Assembly: GCA_029210945.1 (NCBI GenBank)
Contig: JARGGH010000008.1
Span: 26,822 to 90,821 of the forward strand
DNA length: 64,000 bases
From: Anaerolineales bacterium
GTDB lineage: Bacteria; Chloroflexota; Anaerolineae; Anaerolineales; E44-bin32
Reading direction: 5' to 3'
Of this stretch, positions 52,551-61,705 are shown piece by piece. The notes beneath the pieces were generated by a model. That model did not search any database and was not told the DNA's origin. It was given only the letters and a program-made list of their open reading frames with translations. A program made the position numbers and the translations under genes. Within the stretch, counting starts at the first letter, position 1; every line of letters starts with the position of its first letter.

Positions 52551-54893
52551 CTAATACACGTCATGGACAGTGTTATAGACATTGAACTTGCCGGTCGGTG
52601 TGATCAGGTCTGGAATACGGGCGAGCTCTTCCAGCGTTGCGTCATCATAGATCACGATCTCGCCCGTTTTCCCCGGTTGATCGGCGTTACCCCACACACT
52701 GACCCAGATTTCGGTGCCTTCCCTGTTGTACTCGAAGTGCACCGCCCGCCCGTAATCGGCTATTTCCCAGCATTTATGCATCTCAGTGGGGTTTTCCTTG
52801 GCGATCACGCACACTGTGCGCTGAATCGCCTCATCCGTATTGAGCACGTGGTCCGCCCAGATCCACTGGCTGTTGGGATGCGTCTTGATGAACAGGCCGC
52901 CTCCGCCCAGAAGCGGGATGTCGCGCACGACCTGCCAGGCCGATTCTGGGTGACCTTCCGGGTCGGTTCCGATAGCGATCAAGGAACCTTCTCCCAGGTG
53001 ACTGGTGCTCCAGACCGGCCCATAAACCGGGTCAATCCAGTTCGCGCCGCGCCCGGGATGAGGCACCTCAGACGTCTCGACCAGGGCTTCCAGCTCGCCT
53101 TCCAGGGCATCTATAACGGCGACCGTGTTAGCCTGATTGGCCGCCACCAGGAAATAACGCTGCGTGGAATCCCAACCACCATCGTGCAGAAAACGCTCTG
53201 CTTCGATCATCTGGATCGTTGGATTCTCCGGGTCGACGTAGTTCACCATCCAGACCTGGCCGGTCTCCTTGACATTGACGATCCACTCCGGCTTGAAGTG
53301 GGAGGCGATGATGCTCGCCACGCGCGGTTCGGGATGGTATTCCTCGGTGTCGTATGTGTAGCTGCGCGTCCCCACGATCTTAAACGGCTCAAGCGTCTCG
53401 CCGTCCAGGATCACAAAATGCGGCGGCCAGTAGCAGCCGACGATGGCGTATTTATCGGAGAAATCGCCCTCCTCGCCGACATACTTGCTGACCTCCACCG
53501 AGCGAGCATCGTAGCACAACTGCGCCTCAGCGACCTTGTCGGGGACCTCCATCCACGTGTCGATCAGCGCCAGTTTGCCGTCCCGACCGATCGTGTAGAT
53601 ATAACGTCCCGTGGCAGACATGCGCGAGATGTGCACGGCATAGCCGGTGTCGATATTGTTGACCACTTCGTAGGTATCGCCGTCGATCAGCGCCACCTGA
53701 CCGGCATCCCTGAGCGTGACCGCGAAGAAATCCTGCCAGTCGCGATCATGCTGGGGTCTGGTAGGCCGGTCTTCGGGAGCGATGAAGACCTGCCAGGTCG
53801 CCCTCATTTGTTCGAGGGACATCTCCGGCGGTTGTGGCGGCTCGTTCTGGACAAACTTCGCCATCAGTTCGGCTTCTTCTTCGCTCAGGACACCCTGCTT
53901 GCCCCAATCAGGCATGCCGCGCGGCGTGCCGTTGAAGATGATCGACGAAAGCGCCAGGGTTCCCTTCGGCAGGGTGTTCTCCGGTGTCAGGGCCGGGCCG
54001 GTGGCGCCGTTCCGCAGCACGCCGTGGCAGCCCGCGCAGCGGTCGAAGAAAATCTGCGTCGCTTTGTCCCATTCCTCATCGGCAAGCTCCGGCGCTTCGC
54101 CCACCTGGACTGACTCCAGCTGGGAAGCGATCCATTCGGGATCAGCAGGCAAGCTTGCCAGGAACGCAGTGATCGCCTCCAATTCCTTCTCGCTGAGCAG
54201 ATCGCTGAAGTTGGAGGGCATCAAACCCTCCGGGCAGTGACCGCCCGGGCAGTCAGTGGGGGCGAACGCATCCGGAGAGATCAACGATTCGTAGACGAAC
54301 TCCTCGACCGAGGTCGCCTCTCCGCGGTACTCGCCGCTGTCGAGGTAAGCTTGCGCCACCTTCCCCAGGTTAGATAAATCAGGGCCGACCGTGCCTGCTG
54401 CCCCCGCTACCCCGGGGATCACGTGACAGCCGCCGCAGCCGCCTTTCACAAAGGCTCCGCCGAGGCTGCCCTCTTCTTCCTGGACCACGACCGTCTCGCT
54501 CGTCTCCCAGGCGCGGATATGGGCGACCACGCTGCGAATGTCTTCATCTGTCAGCGGACCACCAAATTCAACGCTCCAGGCGGGCATCTGCGTGTCAGGA
54601 ACGCCCGAGCGGATCACGGAGAATAAGATGTCATCCAGGGTATTCTTCAACAACTGCTCGTCGTTCAGCGCTCTCCCAACGCCGCCTCCGCCTTCCTGTC
54701 CGTGGCACACGGCGCAATGAGCCTGATAGAGCGTATAGCCTCTCTCAAGCCTTTCCTCAGTCAGCGCTTCTGCAGAATGGTCGAGCCGCTGATCTTCTTG
54801 AGACCAGTAAATCGCAAACCCGACGAAGATCAGCAAGGTAAGGACGATGCCAACAATTGCGTATCGTTCGTAGTTCGGTTCGTTCTTCTTCAT
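52551..54893 (-). CDS. nirS: membrane-anchored tri-heme c / cytochrome d1 protein, NirS-like
   Basis: A 780-residue protein. An N-terminal membrane anchor (about residues 12-30) is followed by three c-type heme sites: CAVCH (60-64), CGGCH (153-157) and CAGCH (286-290), and then a d1-type eight-bladed propeller (about 380-780). The propeller closely follows NirS: GYAVHISRMSATGRYIYTIG (His421, expected d1 ligand), YWPPHFVILDGETLEPFKI, EYHPEPRVASIIASHF (His532), AERFLHDGG (His570), HPGRGANWIDP, GTDPEGHPESAW, TPTGKFNVYNT at the end. Such enzymes reduce nitrite to nitric oxide. Canonical NirS is soluble with one c heme; the extra hemes and anchor here suggest direct wiring to the membrane complex encoded by the adjacent genes. 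No nirF/nirDLGH is seen in the window. Confidence 0.85.
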   Translation of the reverse strand: MKKNEPNYERYAIVGIVLTLLIFVGFAIYWSQEDQRLDHSAEALTEERLERGYTLYQAHCAVCHGQEGGGGVGRALNDEQLLKNTLDDILFSVIRSGVPDTQMPAWSVEFGGPLTDEDIRSVVAHIRAWETSETVVVQEEEGSLGGAFVKGGCGGCHVIPGVAGAAGTVGPDLSNLGKVAQAYLDSGEYRGEATSVEEFVYESLISPDAFAPTDCPGGHCPEGLMPSNFSDLLSEKELEAITAFLASLPADPEWIASQLESVQVGEAPELADEEWDKATQIFFDRCAGCHGVLRNGATGPALTPENTLPKGTLALSSIIFNGTPRGMPDWGKQGVLSEEEAELMAKFVQNEPPQPPEMSLEQMRATWQVFIAPEDRPTRPQHDRDWQDFFAVTLRDAGQVALIDGDTYEVVNNIDTGYAVHISRMSATGRYIYTIGRDGKLALIDTWMEVPDKVAEAQLCYDARSVEVSKYVGEEGDFSDKYAIVGCYWPPHFVILDGETLEPFKIVGTRSYTYDTEEYHPEPRVASIIASHFKPEWIVNVKETGQVWMVNYVDPENPTIQMIEAERFLHDGGWDSTQRYFLVAANQANTVAVIDALEGELEALVETSEVPHPGRGANWIDPVYGPVWSTSHLGEGSLIAIGTDPEGHPESAWQVVRDIPLLGGGGLFIKTHPNSQWIWADHVLNTDEAIQRTVCVIAKENPTEMHKCWEIADYGRAVHFEYNREGTEIWVSVWGNADQPGKTGEIVIYDDATLEELARIPDLITPTGKFNVYNTVHDVY

Positions 54894-54896
54894 AGG

Positions 54897-55388
54897 TTAT
54901 CCCTGAACCTGTGTCATATGTGAAGGGTCATGGTGATTGCGGCTTCTGGGGTCACTCGTATCGACCCAGATCCCATCTTCCGAGACTTCCGCAGGAAAGT
55001 AGTCCAACGGGCGAGGTGCCGGACCGCCCAGAACCTCGCCAACTTCGTTGAAGGTCGATCCATGGCAGGGGCAATGAAAGATTTTCTCGCTCTCATCCCA
55101 GGGGACCGCACAACCCAGATGAGTGCATTTTTGCCACAGGGCGATGACGCCCTGATCGGTTCGCGAAATGTAGAAACGTCCGGCCAGGATGCGGTTGATG
55201 CTGTTTATCGCGAAGTCTTCAATTTTGCCTGCATATATAAAACCCCCGAAACCGCCGGTTGGAACCGGGTTGATGAACTTTAAGATTGCGACGAGGCCCT
55301 GAACAGCCACCAGCGACAGCGTCGCGAACCAGGCCATGCCCAGAAAGCTTCGACGGGGGACGGATTTATCTGCTTCCTTCTCGCTCAT
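54897..55388 (-). CDS. Rieske iron-sulfur protein of bc-type complex
   Basis: About 163 residues. An N-terminal membrane helix (FLGMAWFATLSLVAVQGLVAI, split at residue boundaries) is preceded by a twin-basic RRSF segment as in Tat-targeted Rieske proteins. The [2Fe-2S] site is formed by CTHLGC and CPCHGS. It takes electrons from quinol and passes them to the cytochrome c part. ATG 55388 has GAGGAGG upstream; a longer frame to 55424 is less likely. Its stop is three bases from the NirS-like start. Confidence 0.92.
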   Translation of the reverse strand: MSEKEADKSVPRRSFLGMAWFATLSLVAVQGLVAILKFINPVPTGGFGGFIYAGKIEDFAINSINRILAGRFYISRTDQGVIALWQKCTHLGCAVPWDESEKIFHCPCHGSTFNEVGEVLGGPAPRPLDYFPAEVSEDGIWVDTSDPRSRNHHDPSHMTQVQG

Positions 55389-55408
55389 TCGACTACCTCC
55401 TCGCGAAT

Positions 55409-56173
55409 CTACAGGTTGTCCCAAGGACTATAACCCTCCGGCATACCCCATGGCCAATAGAGTTCAAAGCCGGGACCGCGGAATAAGAATCCAACCAACG
55501 TGAAAATAATCGCGCTGGTAAAAAGCACGGTGAAGAGCATCATAGTTATCTCTCGCGCGCTGGGCTTGTAGCGCGACAACACCAACAGCGGCAAGAGCAC
55601 GATCACGACCATCAACAAAGCCGGCACGACCGTGTTCAGGAAAAAGTCGGGAAGCTGGCCACGGTAGATTTCCCGGATCGGGAAGGACGTGTCCAAGTAT
55701 ATGTAGAGCGGCATGACAATCAACGCATACAACGCCGAGAACAGCGCAATCCGTTTCCCCCGTTTTGATGTGAACCAGATCCCTGCCCCTGCGGGAGAAT
55801 TGTCAAGGTAAGGTATCGCGATCACAAACAGTACGATTAGAGTTGGGATCGCGACCGCCATCAAGGTTGGATGCCCGTGCTCCAGCATCTCCTGCAGTCC
55901 CATAAAATACCAGGGAGCCTTGGCGGGATCGGTCGTCTCATACAGGTTAGCAAGATCCTCCAACGGAGCGTTCACGGTCAACGACATGAGTAAAAGCACG
56001 AGGATCACGCCCAGGGTTAGAAATATTTCCAGGATGGCCACCATCGGGAAGGCGAAGATCGAATCATCGGGACCACGATCCACCATCGTCGTGGGACCTT
56101 TGACAAGCTCAACGAGTGAGTAAGTCTTCATCTGACGATCCTGGGGGCTGAAGCTTTCCGTATTCTCATTCAT
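55409..56173 (-). CDS. cytochrome b6f-type subunit IV / C-terminal cytochrome b
   Basis: About 254 residues with at least four TM segments ([70 protein letters not shown]). The quinol-oxidation motif appears as [13 protein letters not shown], a variant of PEWY. It forms the quinol site together with the cytochrome b6 subunit. ATG 56173 overlaps the cytochrome b stop by eight bases. Some extra helices at the end ([19 protein letters not shown]) exceed the plain subunit IV. Confidence 0.85.
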   Translation of the reverse strand: MNENTESFSPQDRQMKTYSLVELVKGPTTMVDRGPDDSIFAFPMVAILEIFLTLGVILVLLLMSLTVNAPLEDLANLYETTDPAKAPWYFMGLQEMLEHGHPTLMAVAIPTLIVLFVIAIPYLDNSPAGAGIWFTSKRGKRIALFSALYALIVMPLYIYLDTSFPIREIYRGQLPDFFLNTVVPALLMVVIVLLPLLVLSRYKPSAREITMMLFTVLFTSAIIFTLVGFLFRGPGFELYWPWGMPEGYSPWDNL

Positions 56174-56930
56174 TGTCGGTCCCTTGTAGAGCTTCCGGTT
56201 CAATTTTCACGGCATCCTGCGCAGCCAGTCCGCCATCTTTTCGCACCCGCCAGAGATGCAGTGATATCAAGGACGCAATCGCGCCTGGGATGATCAGAAT
56301 GTGGAATGCATAGAACCGGGTCAGCGCTTCTTGTCCAACTTCAGATCCGCCGAGCAGAATCGCTCTGATCGAATCCCCCATCAGCGGTTCATATGCCGCG
56401 ACGCTGGTGCCGACCGTGATCGCCCAATAAGCCAGCTGATCCCAGGGCAGAAGGTAACCCGTGAAGCTGGCCGCGAGGGTCAGGATCAGGAGCACGACAC
56501 CGATCACCCAGTTAAATTCTCTCGGCGGTTTGTAGGCGCCGGTGTAGAAAACACGCGCCATATGCAGCACAACCACGATCACCATCAAATGCGCTCCCCA
56601 GCGGTGCATATTCCGCAGCAGTTGGCCGAAGGGCACACGGGTCTGTAAGAGCAGGATGTAACTGTAGGCGCGCTCGACAGAAGGCACGTAGTAGAACATC
56701 AGCAGCAGCCCGGTAAAACTCAAGATCCCGAAGACGATCACCGAGATCACACCTAACCCCAGCGAGTAGGAGGAACGCAGGCTTTTCCGGCTGATTTTGA
56801 CCGGGTGCAGGTGAAAAAAGATGTTCGTGGTCATCACTAGAGAGCGGTCCAGGGGATTATCCGGCCAACCGTGCCGGAAGAAGGACCGCCAGACGCGGGA
56901 TTCAGTGACGGTCTTAATCAATTTCCTCAT
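56166..56930 (-). CDS. cytochrome b6-type subunit
   Basis: A 254-residue diheme cytochrome b N-terminal domain. Four TM helices carry two His pairs: His109 and His123 ([20 protein letters not shown]) and His209 and His224 ([25 protein letters not shown]). The second pair has 14 intervening residues as in b6-type proteins. The [13 protein letters not shown] block is typical. It is the core of a quinol oxidising complex with the Rieske and subunit IV genes downstream. It overlaps the oxidoreductase stop by 17 bases, so translation is coupled. Confidence 0.93.
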   Translation of the reverse strand: MRKLIKTVTESRVWRSFFRHGWPDNPLDRSLVMTTNIFFHLHPVKISRKSLRSSYSLGLGVISVIVFGILSFTGLLLMFYYVPSVERAYSYILLLQTRVPFGQLLRNMHRWGAHLMVIVVVLHMARVFYTGAYKPPREFNWVIGVVLLILTLAASFTGYLLPWDQLAYWAITVGTSVAAYEPLMGDSIRAILLGGSEVGQEALTRFYAFHILIIPGAIASLISLHLWRVRKDGGLAAQDAVKIEPEALQGTDNE

Positions 56931-58467
56931 TCGGCTCTCCTAAAGATAGTGTTTCCTGAAAACGGAAAGTCTCCATGGTAATTGCGTCTGTCGGGCAGCG
57001 GTCGGCGCACAATGCGCAGCGCGTGCAGGCAACATCATCCTTGATCATCGCGGCGATAGAGTCCGGATTACCCACCAGATATGTTTCCAGCGAGGTGCCT
57101 AGAAAACTCTCCACGACGCCACGGTACTGCTCGTCACCATCTATCATGTCGAGGCTGACGATCTTGAGGCAGTCCCAGGGACAGACATCCACGCACGCGT
57201 TGCACAAAATGCATTTGGAGCCATCAAAAATCGTATTGACGCTGCACTCAAGGCAGCGGCTGCCCTGTTCTGCAGCCTCCGATTCAGAATAACCGACTTC
57301 GACCACGGAGATGCCCGTCCGGCGGTCCAACGGCAGCGAGGGAACTTTGCGCCGTTCGAGCCTGGTCCAGTTCTCGAACATCACATGGTTGGGCAGTTCG
57401 GTCCATTCCGTCTTGGTCTCTACGTTCAGCGACCTACTCTGGATGAATTGCTCCATCCCCAGCGCGGCGACGTGTCCGTGTCTGACCGCGTCGATGATCA
57501 GCCGCGGCCCGTAGGCGACATCGCCGCCGGCGAATACATCCGGCACGCTCGTCTGGCCGGTCTCAGGATCGATCTCCACCAGACCGCGCGGGGAGATGCG
57601 AATATCCTCCGCGCCGCCCAGCACGCTCAGATCGGCTTGCTGGCCGATCGCCAGGATCAACGTGTCACATTCCCACTGTTCTTCGGTGCCGGGCTTGAAT
57701 TTGGGATTGAATTTGCCCTGCTCATCGAAGACCGATTCGACCTGAATGACCTCCAGGGCTTTGACCTTCCCGTCCTCACCGATGATGCGGTTCGGGCCGG
57801 TGCGCGGGAAGATCTCGATGCCCTCTTCGAGCGCCTCTTCCAATTCAATCTCTGACGCGGGCATCTCGTCCCAATCCTCAAGGGCGATCATTTTTACGTC
57901 GACCACTCCGAGGCGGATGGCTGTGCGGGCGACATCCAGAGCGGTGCTCACGGTTTCGGCTTCTTCTTCGGCGCGCGCCTCAGTCTCCTCCAGCGCCGCT
58001 TGCTGATCGGCAGTCGCCTGGCCGAGCCGGAGTGCGGTGCGGGCCGCATCCATAGCGACATCACCCCCGCCCACGACGAGCACCTCTTTGCCGAGTTCCA
58101 CTTTGTAACCAAGGTTGTAATTCAGCAGCAGATCGATAGCCGTGATGACGCCATCGAGCTCGGAACCCTCAATGTTGAGCGATCGCCCTTCCATCAAGCC
58201 GACCCCCAGATAAACGGCATCGTTCTCTCTGCGCAGATCGGCCAGGGTGATCTCTTCACCGATCGGTGTCTCATAGCGAATCTCGACACCGAGATCCAGG
58301 ATCGATTGGATCTCCAGGTCCATGTCATCCTGGTCGATGCGGTAGACGGGCACGCCATAGCGCAGCATCCCCCCGCTCTTCGGACCCGCCTCATAGATCG
58401 TGACCTCATGACCGAGGATCGCCATATCGTGCGCGACGGTCAGACCACTCGGGCCGGAGCCGATCAC
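56914..58467 (-). CDS. GltD-like FAD/NAD(P) oxidoreductase with two [4Fe-4S] domains (main part)
   Basis: A 517-residue fragment from GTG 58467. FAD motif [23 protein letters not shown](P) motif [23 protein letters not shown]-closing [20 protein letters not shown], then two ferredoxin motifs [15 protein letters not shown] and [15 protein letters not shown]. Between the NAD(P) helix and the next strand lies an acidic, Glu/Ala-rich insertion of about 45 residues ([18 protein letters not shown]), flanked by near repeats [10 protein letters not shown] and [10 protein letters not shown]. The N-terminal Fe-S part is in the adjoining frame (58521-58982); the split probably reflects a frameshift. It should feed electrons from NAD(P)H or ferredoxin to the quinone/bc module that follows. 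Confidence 0.85.
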   Translation of the reverse strand: MIGSGPSGLTVAHDMAILGHEVTIYEAGPKSGGMLRYGVPVYRIDQDDMDLEIQSILDLGVEIRYETPIGEEITLADLRRENDAVYLGVGLMEGRSLNIEGSELDGVITAIDLLLNYNLGYKVELGKEVLVVGGGDVAMDAARTALRLGQATADQQAALEETEARAEEEAETVSTALDVARTAIRLGVVDVKMIALEDWDEMPASEIELEEALEEGIEIFPRTGPNRIIGEDGKVKALEVIQVESVFDEQGKFNPKFKPGTEEQWECDTLILAIGQQADLSVLGGAEDIRISPRGLVEIDPETGQTSVPDVFAGGDVAYGPRLIIDAVRHGHVAALGMEQFIQSRSLNVETKTEWTELPNHVMFENWTRLERRKVPSLPLDRRTGISVVEVGYSESEAAEQGSRCLECSVNTIFDGSKCILCNACVDVCPWDCLKIVSLDMIDGDEQYRGVVESFLGTSLETYLVGNPDSIAAMIKDDVACTRCALCADRCPTDAITMETFRFQETLSLGEPNEEID

Positions 58468-58520
58468 CGCGATTTTCGCTTTCTTCCGACCGGGGTGTGC
58501 GGCAAGCTGTTTCAGCTCAT

Positions 58521-58982
58521 TTAGCGATCAGCGGTGGAAAAATCGGTCGGAGCACCCTCGCCGGGGATATCTGGAACTTCAGTGACCCCGATCAGTGGGT
58601 TCGGAGAGAAAAAATGAGCTTGTTCGGGGGCAGTTCCAGAAATCGCTTCCACGGGGTCACCGAACTCATAGCGCTGCGACTCGGGTCCATAACGCTCCGT
58701 CAGCACGCGCTTGATCGGGCGGATCGCGACGGGCTGGTTCTCATCGCTAACGTCACTCCTGCGGCAGGCATCCTCACAGGGAGCGCCGCAAATCCGCCCG
58801 CAGATCGTCGAGAGCGGATTCGGGTCGTGCGCGATCTGATAACCGAGTTCAAGGTCCCCTCGAGCCGCGGCGGTCACATAGCCGCGCGCGTCGGTAAAAA
58901 CGGGGCAGGCTGCCTGGCACTTGATCATCGCGCGCCAGGCATCAACGGTGGGCACGCTGACACGATACTTGTTGTTGGGCAT
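58521..58982 (-). CDS. N-terminal Fe-S domain of GltD-like oxidoreductase, separated by frameshift
   Basis: A 153-residue frame with Cys motifs CQAACPVFTDARGYV and STICGRICGAPCEDACRR, the typical N-terminal [4Fe-4S] domain of glutamate-synthase beta-type proteins. It ends STADR then TAA. Just beyond, in another frame, SLNELKQLAAHPGRKKAKIA continues into the FAD domain, exactly what a full-length protein would read. A one-base deletion near 58530 would explain this. ATG 58982 has GAGGAA six bases upstream. It is the first gene of the respiratory operon. Confidence 0.8.
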   Translation of the reverse strand: MPNNKYRVSVPTVDAWRAMIKCQAACPVFTDARGYVTAAARGDLELGYQIAHDPNPLSTICGRICGAPCEDACRRSDVSDENQPVAIRPIKRVLTERYGPESQRYEFGDPVEAISGTAPEQAHFFSPNPLIGVTEVPDIPGEGAPTDFSTADR

Positions 58983-59033
58983 ACGGGGTTCCTCGGAAAG
59001 AACAAATCGGGAAAAAGCTGCTTGGCCCGCACT

Positions 59034-59039
59034 ATGATA
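59034..59039 (-). promoter_or_regulatory. candidate -10 element of the respiratory operon
   Basis: On the minus strand TATCAT (59039-59034), giving an expected start near 59027, about 45 bases upstream of the ATG at 58982. Confidence 0.4.
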
Positions 59040-59061
59040 GAGGATGATGGTATCTCTTTCC

Positions 59062-59075
59062 TTGCGCTAGCGCAA
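59062..59075. promoter_or_regulatory. CRP/FNR-superfamily-type palindrome
   Basis: TTGCGCTAGCGCAA is a perfect 14-bp palindrome with TTG/CAA ends and the 5-4-5 layout of FNR/NNR-type sites (TTGNN-N4-NNCAA). Its centre (59068.5) is about 41 bases upstream of the expected start near 59027, the position of class II activator sites. It may be bound by an anaerobic or NO-responsive regulator. Confidence 0.5.
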
Positions 59076-59434
59076 TATTGCACGAACGGCGGATATATCT
59101 CTATCAGAGTTCTGAGGTCCCTGGCCAGCGAATGCTTTGGTCAAGCCCCAGCAGGCTCATCGTACTTTATCAAGGCTCAACCTACGTTGCGCATGATGGA
59201 TCCGAGGAGCTGCGGATTTCGACCATCAGAACGGCCCATTTCCCCGGAGATACAGGTTCGAACCTGGCATCACACCGCTGGTAGCTAACGCGAAGTATCC
59301 GGTTACCCTCGTGGGGAGTGCTCGAATGACTCGTCCAAACAGGATTTTGGACCACGATTAAATTCCTGTCGGTGTATAATCTGTCGCCGTGCAGATTCTA
59401 TAGAGCAGCCATCTCCTGATCGCTGACGAGACAT

Positions 59435-61348
59435 GTGAATAAACCAAACATCAAAGAAATATTAATCGGCAGGCCATTCCCGACCAGCATGGACATGCAT
59501 GAGAGGCTGGATAAAGTCCGCGCGCTGGCAGTTTTCGCCTCCGATCCAATCAGCTCGAACGCGTACGCCACGGAAGCGATCATGAGCGTGCTGGTGATCC
59601 TGGGAAGCCAGGCGTTGTACCTCACGCTGCCGATTGGCTTGAGCGTGGCCGCCCTGGTTCTTCTTGTCATCTTCAGCTATATCCAGACGATCCTCCATTA
59701 TCCAGACGGGGGCGGCGCGTATACCGTCGCAAAGGACAACCTGGGTAGATTGCCATCTCTCTTAGCCGCGGCAGCCTTGCTCACCGATTACATCCTCACC
59801 GTTTCGGTATCGGTCTCCGCCGGCGTGCGAGCGGTGACCTCTGCCTTCCCAGAAACATTTGGTCTGCGGGTTTACATTGCCCTCGCCGCGATCATCATTC
59901 TGACCTGGATCAACCTGCGTGGTGTGCGCGAGAGCGGCACGATCTTCGCGGTACCCACATACGCATTCGTCGCCGGCGTATGGTTGGTCATCATTCTTGG
60001 ACTGGTGCGCTATTTCGGCCTCTTTGGCGCCAGCCCAATTCCGATCGTGGAGGAGACAATTCCACCCGAAGCTTCTCTCGCTGGCTTTGCCTATATCTGG
60101 CTGATCTTGCGCGCCTTTGCAGGCGGATGCACGGCGCTCACCGGGATCGAGGCGATCAGCAACGGGGTTCAGGCTTTCAAACCGCCCGAATCCAGGAATG
60201 CCGCCCAGACGATGGTCGTGATGGGGATCATGGCGATGACGCTGTTCATCGGCATCACCTTCCTCTCGACTCAACTCGCACTGGTTCCTCATGAGGGCGA
60301 GAGCATCCTCTCGCAATTAACCCGCAGAGTTGCCGGTGAGAACGCGCTTTACTACTGGGTGCAGCTCTTCACGGCGTTGATCCTATTTCTCGCCGCCAAT
60401 ACCGCCTACCAGGACTTCCCGCGCCTCAGCTCGTTCCTCGCCCGGGATGATTTCATGCCGCGCTGGATGGAAAATCGCGGCGACCGCCTCGTTTATAGTT
60501 CGGGGATCGTTGTGCTGGCACTCATCGCGTCACTGATTGTCATTTTCTTCCAGGCCGATGAGATCGCGATGCTGCCGCTCTATGCGCTCGGGGTCATGCT
60601 CAGCTTCAGCCTTTCACAGGCCGGCATGTTCAGGCTCATGGGGAGAATCGCCCATCTGAAACCAGGCGAGAGACTGAAGACTATGGTCACCGAAATTCAT
60701 TACGAATCGAACGCTCGCTGGAAACAAGCCTTAAACGCCATCGGGTCCGTGGTGACCTCGATCGTCTTCGTCATTCTGGCCAGTACGAAGTTTCTCGAGG
60801 GGGCCTGGATCGTCTTGCTGATCATCCCGTTCTTGATCCTGATCTTTAATATGGTCAACAGACATTACGTTAGTGTTTCGAAGGCATTGAGCATCCGGAA
60901 ACTGAAAGCGCGCGACCTTTCCGAAGTCGCCGAAGTGGTCATCGTTCCGATTGAAGATGTGCACCGAGGCTCTCTGCGCGCCCTGATGTACGCAAAGCGA
61001 CTCGCAGGAGATGTGCGCGCGTTGTGCGTCGCGACCTCCCCCGAGATGAAGGAGCGTCTGCTGAGGCGATGGGATCGCTTCCCCAACATCACCCAGGACA
61101 TCGAGCTGTCGATTATCGACTATGACTTTCGCGACGTCCTCACGCCGATCGTCGACTACATTGAGAAGGTTAATAATGAGGAATTCCCCGATAAGCTGAC
61201 CACCGTCGTGGTGCCAGCATTCATCCCGATAAAACCGATCGGTAATTTCTTACACAACCAGACGGCAAACCGCCTGAGGTCAGAGCTGCGCAAGTATGAA
61301 GATATCGTCATCATCGATGTTCCCATTCACATCGACTCAAAAATTTGA
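59435..61348 (+). CDS. APC-family amino acid permease with C-terminal cytoplasmic domain
   Basis: A 637-residue transporter. About twelve membrane segments (residues about 30-470), with ASDPISSNAYATEAIMSVLV in TM1 and the G-x-x-A region GGCTALTGIEAISNGVQAF in TM6 as seen in APC permeases. The C-terminal region from about 490 (LSEVAEVVIVPIEDVHRG, ALMYAKRLAGDVRALC) resembles a universal-stress-protein-like domain, known for KdpD/APC-type transporters in many bacteria. The substrate is unknown. The GTG start at 59435 is weakly supported; a start at MDMHERLDKVRAL would shorten it by 18 residues. It is divergent from the respiratory operon. Confidence 0.85.
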   Translation: MNKPNIKEILIGRPFPTSMDMHERLDKVRALAVFASDPISSNAYATEAIMSVLVILGSQALYLTLPIGLSVAALVLLVIFSYIQTILHYPDGGGAYTVAKDNLGRLPSLLAAAALLTDYILTVSVSVSAGVRAVTSAFPETFGLRVYIALAAIIILTWINLRGVRESGTIFAVPTYAFVAGVWLVIILGLVRYFGLFGASPIPIVEETIPPEASLAGFAYIWLILRAFAGGCTALTGIEAISNGVQAFKPPESRNAAQTMVVMGIMAMTLFIGITFLSTQLALVPHEGESILSQLTRRVAGENALYYWVQLFTALILFLAANTAYQDFPRLSSFLARDDFMPRWMENRGDRLVYSSGIVVLALIASLIVIFFQADEIAMLPLYALGVMLSFSLSQAGMFRLMGRIAHLKPGERLKTMVTEIHYESNARWKQALNAIGSVVTSIVFVILASTKFLEGAWIVLLIIPFLILIFNMVNRHYVSVSKALSIRKLKARDLSEVAEVVIVPIEDVHRGSLRALMYAKRLAGDVRALCVATSPEMKERLLRRWDRFPNITQDIELSIIDYDFRDVLTPIVDYIEKVNNEEFPDKLTTVVVPAFIPIKPIGNFLHNQTANRLRSELRKYEDIVIIDVPIHIDSKI

Positions 61349-61705
61349 TCTGCAGACTTAATCTGAGTCCTGTTTCATGAAATTAGACCACCCCTCCATG
61401 AACGACAGAGGGTCAAGCCGCGCTGTGCCCAGGAGTTGTTCGAGCACGTTCGTAATTGTGAACCGATGGTGAACTGTCTCCGATCACACAACCCATCCCC
61501 CACAGCATCCAACGGCCTCGAGATGAGCTGCCCGGCAAGCCAAGGCTGATATCGCGTTGAGACTAACGCCTCACTGGCCATGTTGCCTGCACACAGCTGA
61601 TCGGCGGCAGAAATGCAGTCCGCGCGGCAAGTTAAAACAGGATTCGGCTATTGATATCAGTAGACAATTGTCCTGACGGGGAGATTGTCGCTGCTGCAAT
61701 CGCAC
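61349..61705. other. intergenic, nothing recognised
   Basis: Some 350 bases between convergent genes. A minus-strand frame at 61375-61581 lacks a ribosome site and any family feature. No hairpin terminator seen on either side. Confidence 0.4.

Noticed and set aside
52563..54113. 516-codon plus-strand frame opposite the NirS-like gene
   Set aside because: Antisense shadow typical of GC-rich coding DNA; no protein motif, and the minus strand encodes clear cytochrome motifs.
59240..59285. tRNA-like T-loop sequence (GGTTCGAACC) near 59252
   Set aside because: No acceptor stem, anticodon loop or D-arm can be built around it; the hexamer is simply part of a palindrome.
58497..59288. 263-codon plus-strand frame across the start of the respiratory operon
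   Set aside because: Antisense to the Fe-S N-terminal domain and to its promoter region; no ribosome site.
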